From positions 1 through 25,848 of the IMG/VR virus record IMGVR_UViG_3300045996_001539: a DNA stretch of 25,848 nt; one strand, 5' to 3'. This DNA is from a virus. Positions 22,863 to 25,848 of this stretch are shown here, piece by piece. The notes under the pieces are model-generated. The model searched no databases. It worked only from the letters and a program-made list of their open reading frames with translations, and was not told the DNA's origin. Position numbers and translations under genes: made by a program. Each line of letters begins with the position of its first letter. Position 1 is the stretch's first letter.

Positions 22863-24613
22863 CCTTCGTCGCCTCCACCCGAATAGTGAAGAACCACAGC
22901 GCTCAACCTCGCTTCGCCGTCATTGCTGCTCTCGAACCGCGGACTGAGATGCGTCGAGCTGCCGACACCAGGCACTCGCTGCGCGTTATAGGTCGTCGCT
23001 GCCAATGTCGCCACGAGATCGGACGTATCCAGGCTCGTCGGCTGCATCGCTGCACGCACTTCCCACGTTCCTTCCAGCGCGGCATCGATCCCCGACCATT
23101 CCTTCTGCTGCGTTGGCCTGTCGGCGTCGAAATAGGGTAGCCATGCGGTCGCTACTGTGGCGTCGTACGTTGGGGCCGCGTCGAGGCCGCCATAGACGAA
23201 TATCTGGTTTCCTGACCGAAGATAAACGCGCCGATTGAAGACAACCGCTTCCTCGATCTCGAATCCGATCGTCTCGTCGTCTTCCACGTAACTCGGCACG
23301 TACGTCGTCCATGCGCTCACCTTCGCGTTGGCGTAAAAAGAAAAAACAAAGACCATATCGATCATGCAGAGCCAAAAACGGCCGTCGATCGGGTTGATGA
23401 GGCCGAACACTTTCTCCCGCTCCTCGGCACTCAAACTCTGCAGTTTCTCGACGATCAGACTGTCGACCGGCACACCGATATCGGTCGTTGCCGCGGCGTT
23501 GGAGCTGTCACGGGCGCGGAGAGAGCGAAGTCCGCTCTCATCGAGATAGAAGATGTCGTTGTCGCCAAACTGCGTGACCGAGCGCGGCGAACCGGTGCCG
23601 GTGTTGTTCAAGACTTGGATGATTCGGTTGAGCGTCGGATCCGGGTCGACATACCAAATCTGCGTCACGCCTTCGGAGAAGACGGCGATGTAGCCCTGGT
23701 AAGTGGCAACCGCCTCAACCTCCTCGGCGCCGGAGGCGTTGGCCGACATATCGATGAAGCCAGCGCCGGTCACGTCGGTCGTAAATTGCGTCGGCTCACT
23801 GAGACCCGAAAAATGAAGATTTGGCCCGGAGGGGGCGTAAATCTTCCGATTGATCGTTCTGACGAACGGACCTGGCTGATACGTTACGGAGCTGTCTGCA
23901 CCGCCGGCGAGAACCAATCCGCTCGACGGGGAAACGACAAAACCAGACCCGGCAGTTGTCACTACGGCAAAGCCATTCGGACCCGTGCCAGGATCATCGG
24001 CAATAACCGTTACCGTATCGCCGAACGAAGTGGCCGTGTACTCCGGTGTGGAGGTATCGGCCACGATCGCCGCCGCGATAGCTGCTGCGGTAGCCGAATT
24101 GTTCGTCGTCCACGCTACCGGCGTCGAATTGATGACCGAGATGCCGTTCACAGTGAGCTCGGTCAGTTCCGATGATCCATCACCCCCAACGACTTGGAAC
24201 GTTGCCCTGGCACGTCCATCGAACCAATCTTCAATGAGTGTGCCGTCGTAGTAGTGGTTTAGCGTGCCGTCCGCGAATTCACCCACGACATAAGGCAGAC
24301 CGGCGAATAGATCGTATGAAGGAACTGCGACGAGTTGCTCACCGCCATGTGTCAGTTGTTGGAAATCAACGCCTGCTGGCGTGCCGGGATCGGCGCCGTG
24401 GCCGAAAACGAGAAGCGAGGTTCGGGTCGTAGCAAGGCCGACTGTGCCCGCCGGAAGCTCGTAGATAGGAATGAAAGCCGCACGCTTCTCGAACTCGCCG
24501 CCGCGAGTGATGTGCCCGTTCTCGCCCTTGATCAGAACGCCGCCTTGCGTCGTCTCAGGCATACGCCTGGTGTCGAGACCCCCAGCGAATTCACGGACCC
24601 AAATCGTGCCCAT
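22859..24613 (-). CDS. Tail nozzle/propeller-type virion protein
   Basis: 584 residues. ATG 24613 is chosen over an upstream in-frame start inside the preceding gene: it has GAGG 5-6 nt upstream, lies 7 nt after that gene's stop and gives the usual N-terminus MGTIWVREFAGGLDTRR. The sequence has repeated four-strand, WD/propeller-like units (GTVGLATTRTSLLVFG; VATYQGYIAVFSEGVTQIWYV; VTQFGDNDIFYLDESGLRSL; EEAVVFNRRVYLRSGNQIFVYGG). An extra Ala/Thr-rich beta domain (residues ~134-241: TELTVNGISVINS ... DTVTVIADDPGTGPNG) is inserted in the propeller. By position and fold it is comparable to the P22 gp10/T7 gp12-type tail tube or nozzle proteins that close the short tail. It is followed directly by a 36-aa membrane peptide. 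Confidence 0.65.
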   Translation of the reverse strand: MGTIWVREFAGGLDTRRMPETTQGGVLIKGENGHITRGGEFEKRAAFIPIYELPAGTVGLATTRTSLLVFGHGADPGTPAGVDFQQLTHGGEQLVAVPSYDLFAGLPYVVGEFADGTLNHYYDGTLIEDWFDGRARATFQVVGGDGSSELTELTVNGISVINSTPVAWTTNNSATAAAIAAAIVADTSTPEYTATSFGDTVTVIADDPGTGPNGFAVVTTAGSGFVVSPSSGLVLAGGADSSVTYQPGPFVRTINRKIYAPSGPNLHFSGLSEPTQFTTDVTGAGFIDMSANASGAEEVEAVATYQGYIAVFSEGVTQIWYVDPDPTLNRIIQVLNNTGTGSPRSVTQFGDNDIFYLDESGLRSLRARDSSNAAATTDIGVPVDSLIVEKLQSLSAEEREKVFGLINPIDGRFWLCMIDMVFVFSFYANAKVSAWTTYVPSYVEDDETIGFEIEEAVVFNRRVYLRSGNQIFVYGGLDAAPTYDATVATAWLPYFDADRPTQQKEWSGIDAALEGTWEVRAAMQPTSLDTSDLVATLAATTYNAQRVPGVGSSTHLSPRFESSNDGEARLSAVVLHYSGGGDEG

Positions 24614-24620
24614 CACAGCC

Positions 24621-25848
24621 TCATAGCTCGATCCACACGCCGTTACGCTTGGCGTAGGGGATCGCTTCATACCAAGTGCCGTTCAGCCTCCCCCAAGGTA
24701 GCACAGTTTGGAAACTTCCGTTGATATGTCCGTAGCGGTTGACCACATCTTCAGACGACGACGCGGCCCCGCCGATAGCTGAACCGATCATTGCGGCGAT
24801 TGCGCCAAGAGCTGCTGCTCCGCCTGTGGCCGCTCCGCCTATCACAGACCCAATAGCCGAAACTATCGCGCCAGAAGCGTTTCCATTCGGCGTAGTGCCT
24901 GTAGCTGTGCCACCGATCGCGGACATGACTGCCGTGACAGTCGCGCCATCAGCCGCGCTAGCCCCGCTCCCTGTTGCAGCGCCGCCAACAGCCGACATAA
25001 CCGCTGTAACAGTTGCACCAGACGCGTTACCATCTGGAGTGCTAGCCGCCCCGCCCACGGCCGACATAACGCCTGTAACGGTCGCCCCACCAGCCGAAGC
25101 CCCGCCCGTTGCGGCACCCCCGACCGCGGAGGCGACCGCAGATACTGTTGCACCAGCGGCCGTAACGCCGCCAGTTGCAGCACCGCCAAGTGCTGACCCA
25201 ACTGCCGAAACTGTCGCGCCGGCAGCGCTCGCCCCACCAGTAGCCGCACCGCCCACAGCCGAGCCGACAGCCGTGACCGTAGCTCCGGATGCGTTGGCAT
25301 CGCCACTAGCAGACTTAACCGCGATGACGATACGACCCTGACCAGAGCCAGTACCAGCCACAAGGTTAGCCGATGTTGTACCGATGGGACCGGCCGACGC
25401 CTTAACACCGGAAACAACTGTGAGGCCGCCACCATCACCGACATTCGTGCACGTATCTTGACGAGTCGTGATACTGGTGAGGTTTCCATTAGTCGGTGTG
25501 CCCGAAAGCCTAGCCGCGGTCGCTAGATCGTTGCCGGTCGCCAGACCAAGAAGGATTAAGCAGTCGGCAACTGTAGTAGTTACGGAAGGCCAGGTAACAG
25601 TTGTCGGATTAGACGTTTCCGCATCGCCACCGCTTATATTAATCGGACTGGTCGTATCAGCCCCAACAACGCCAACGATGTAGCAAATCTGGTGCGAACC
25701 AACATTGGGCGCGGACGGTGCGGTGTCCCCCGCGACTGCTTTCTTCCACCAAACGTTGATCTGTGTGGACGTTCCGCCGGGTGCGGCGCCGGCCGACTGA
25801 GGACAGCCGGTGACAAGAACCCAGGTCCCCGTTCCACCCGTGGGAGTG
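24621..25848 (-). CDS. Virion protein with Ala/Gly tandem repeats, 5' end outside window
   Basis: The frame stays open to the right edge, so the GTG at 25361 is internal and at least 408 residues are visible. The N-terminal visible part (TGTWVLVTGCPQSAG, INVWWKKAVAGDTAP, HQICYIVGVVG, TTVADCLILLGLATGND, ASAGPIGTTSANLVAG, GRIVIAVKSA) is a beta-sandwich of a kind I recall in phage structural proteins. Eight imperfect repeats (24747-25304) follow, then a C-terminal unit of three short motifs (RYGHINGSFQ, WGRLNGTWYEAIP, KRNGVWIEL). It probably lies on the virion or tail surface as a fibre or decoration protein. Gene order (first before the nozzle gene) supports a tail/head-neck role. No catalytic residues seen. 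Confidence 0.7.
   Translation of the reverse strand, partial: TPTGGTGTWVLVTGCPQSAGAAPGGTSTQINVWWKKAVAGDTAPSAPNVGSHQICYIVGVVGADTTSPINISGGDAETSNPTTVTWPSVTTTVADCLILLGLATGNDLATAARLSGTPTNGNLTSITTRQDTCTNVGDGGGLTVVSGVKASAGPIGTTSANLVAGTGSGQGRIVIAVKSASGDANASGATVTAVGSAVGGAATGGASAAGATVSAVGSALGGAATGGVTAAGATVSAVASAVGGAATGGASAGGATVTGVMSAVGGAASTPDGNASGATVTAVMSAVGGAATGSGASAADGATVTAVMSAIGGTATGTTPNGNASGAIVSAIGSVIGGAATGGAAALGAIAAMIGSAIGGAASSSEDVVNRYGHINGSFQTVLPWGRLNGTWYEAIPYAKRNGVWIEL
24747..25304 (-). repeat. Eight tandem Ala/Gly-rich protein repeats
   Basis: Eight units of about 21-26 residues sharing the pattern ASGATVTAV(G/M)SAVGGAATGG; units 4 to 8 diverge and carry short inserts such as STPDGN and TTPNGN. 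The DNA repeats imperfectly, so unit number may vary between relatives. The antisense strand also stays open across it because of the repeat, which explains a spurious 200-codon plus-strand ORF. Confidence 0.85.

Noticed and set aside
24747-25304. CRISPR-like or intergenic tandem repeat
   Set aside because: The periodicity is in codons of one long open frame; units vary and there are no spacers.
24739-25341. 200-codon plus-strand ORF rich in APPVAAPPTAEP
   Set aside because: It is the antisense reading of the Ala/Gly repeat region; the repeat keeps all frames open.
24863-25489. 208-codon minus-strand ORF overlapping the repeat protein
   Set aside because: Alternative frame of the same tandem repeat, with Leu/Arg shadow composition and no start signal.

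Overview
The window is part of a tailed double-stranded DNA phage (or prophage) genome with almost no non-coding space. Short-tail (podovirus-like) morphology is the best guess. A 584-residue nozzle/propeller-type protein is followed by a run of large, alanine-rich, soluble ejection-type proteins, one opening with duplicated DPWAxFK motifs, and there are beta-helix tailspikes. No tape-measure or sheath gene is seen. An alphaproteobacterial host is likely, because the phage carries a GapR/DUF2312 protein, a family typical of Alphaproteobacteria, and the DNA is moderately GC-rich. Terminase, portal, capsid, RNA polymerase and integrase genes are not in the window.

Layout. (1) 1-6337, plus strand: three receptor-binding or tail genes. 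The first is an Asp-box/BNR-type protein cut by the window edge. The other two are tailspikes with nearly the same N-terminal adaptor and unrelated beta-helix bodies. (2) 6334-15808, minus strand: a replication, recombination and nucleotide operon. In transcription order it holds a RusA resolvase, a 58-aa ORF, a DUF6378 protein, an SNF2-type helicase, a 201-aa linker protein, a DUF2800 nuclease, a DUF2815 ssDNA-binding protein, a 32-aa membrane peptide, a GapR homologue, a 25-aa membrane peptide, an HD phosphohydrolase, a small DNA-binding protein, a C5 cytosine methyltransferase overlapped by a long second frame, and a family A DNA polymerase split into two ORFs. Most junctions are ATGA, GTGA or TGATG overlaps, which suggests translational coupling. 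(3) 15809-16177: a short control-like region with inverted repeats and one lone plus-strand gene of 86 codons. (4) 16195-25848, minus strand: a late structural operon, read from an Ala/Gly-rich repeat protein cut by the right edge, through the nozzle/propeller protein, a 36-aa membrane peptide and four internal virion (ejection) proteins, to a 100-aa protein and a transglycosylase-like lysis/entry enzyme.

How it fits together. The middle operon supplies replication (polymerase, helicase, SSB), recombination (RusA, DUF2800 nuclease), nucleotide or DNA modification (HD hydrolase, C5 methyltransferase) and a nucleoid-type protein. The right operon builds the tail machine and the ejected proteins. 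The left genes supply receptor recognition. The most unusual points are: the polymerase, whose 3'-5' exonuclease site is divided between two ORFs in different frames by an AT-rich insert of about 95 bp; the 318-codon second frame inside the methyltransferase; a set of very short membrane or AT-rich ORFs embedded in the overlap chain; and a perfect hairpin that covers a late-gene ribosome binding site. Functions were assigned by reading motifs only; no database search was possible.
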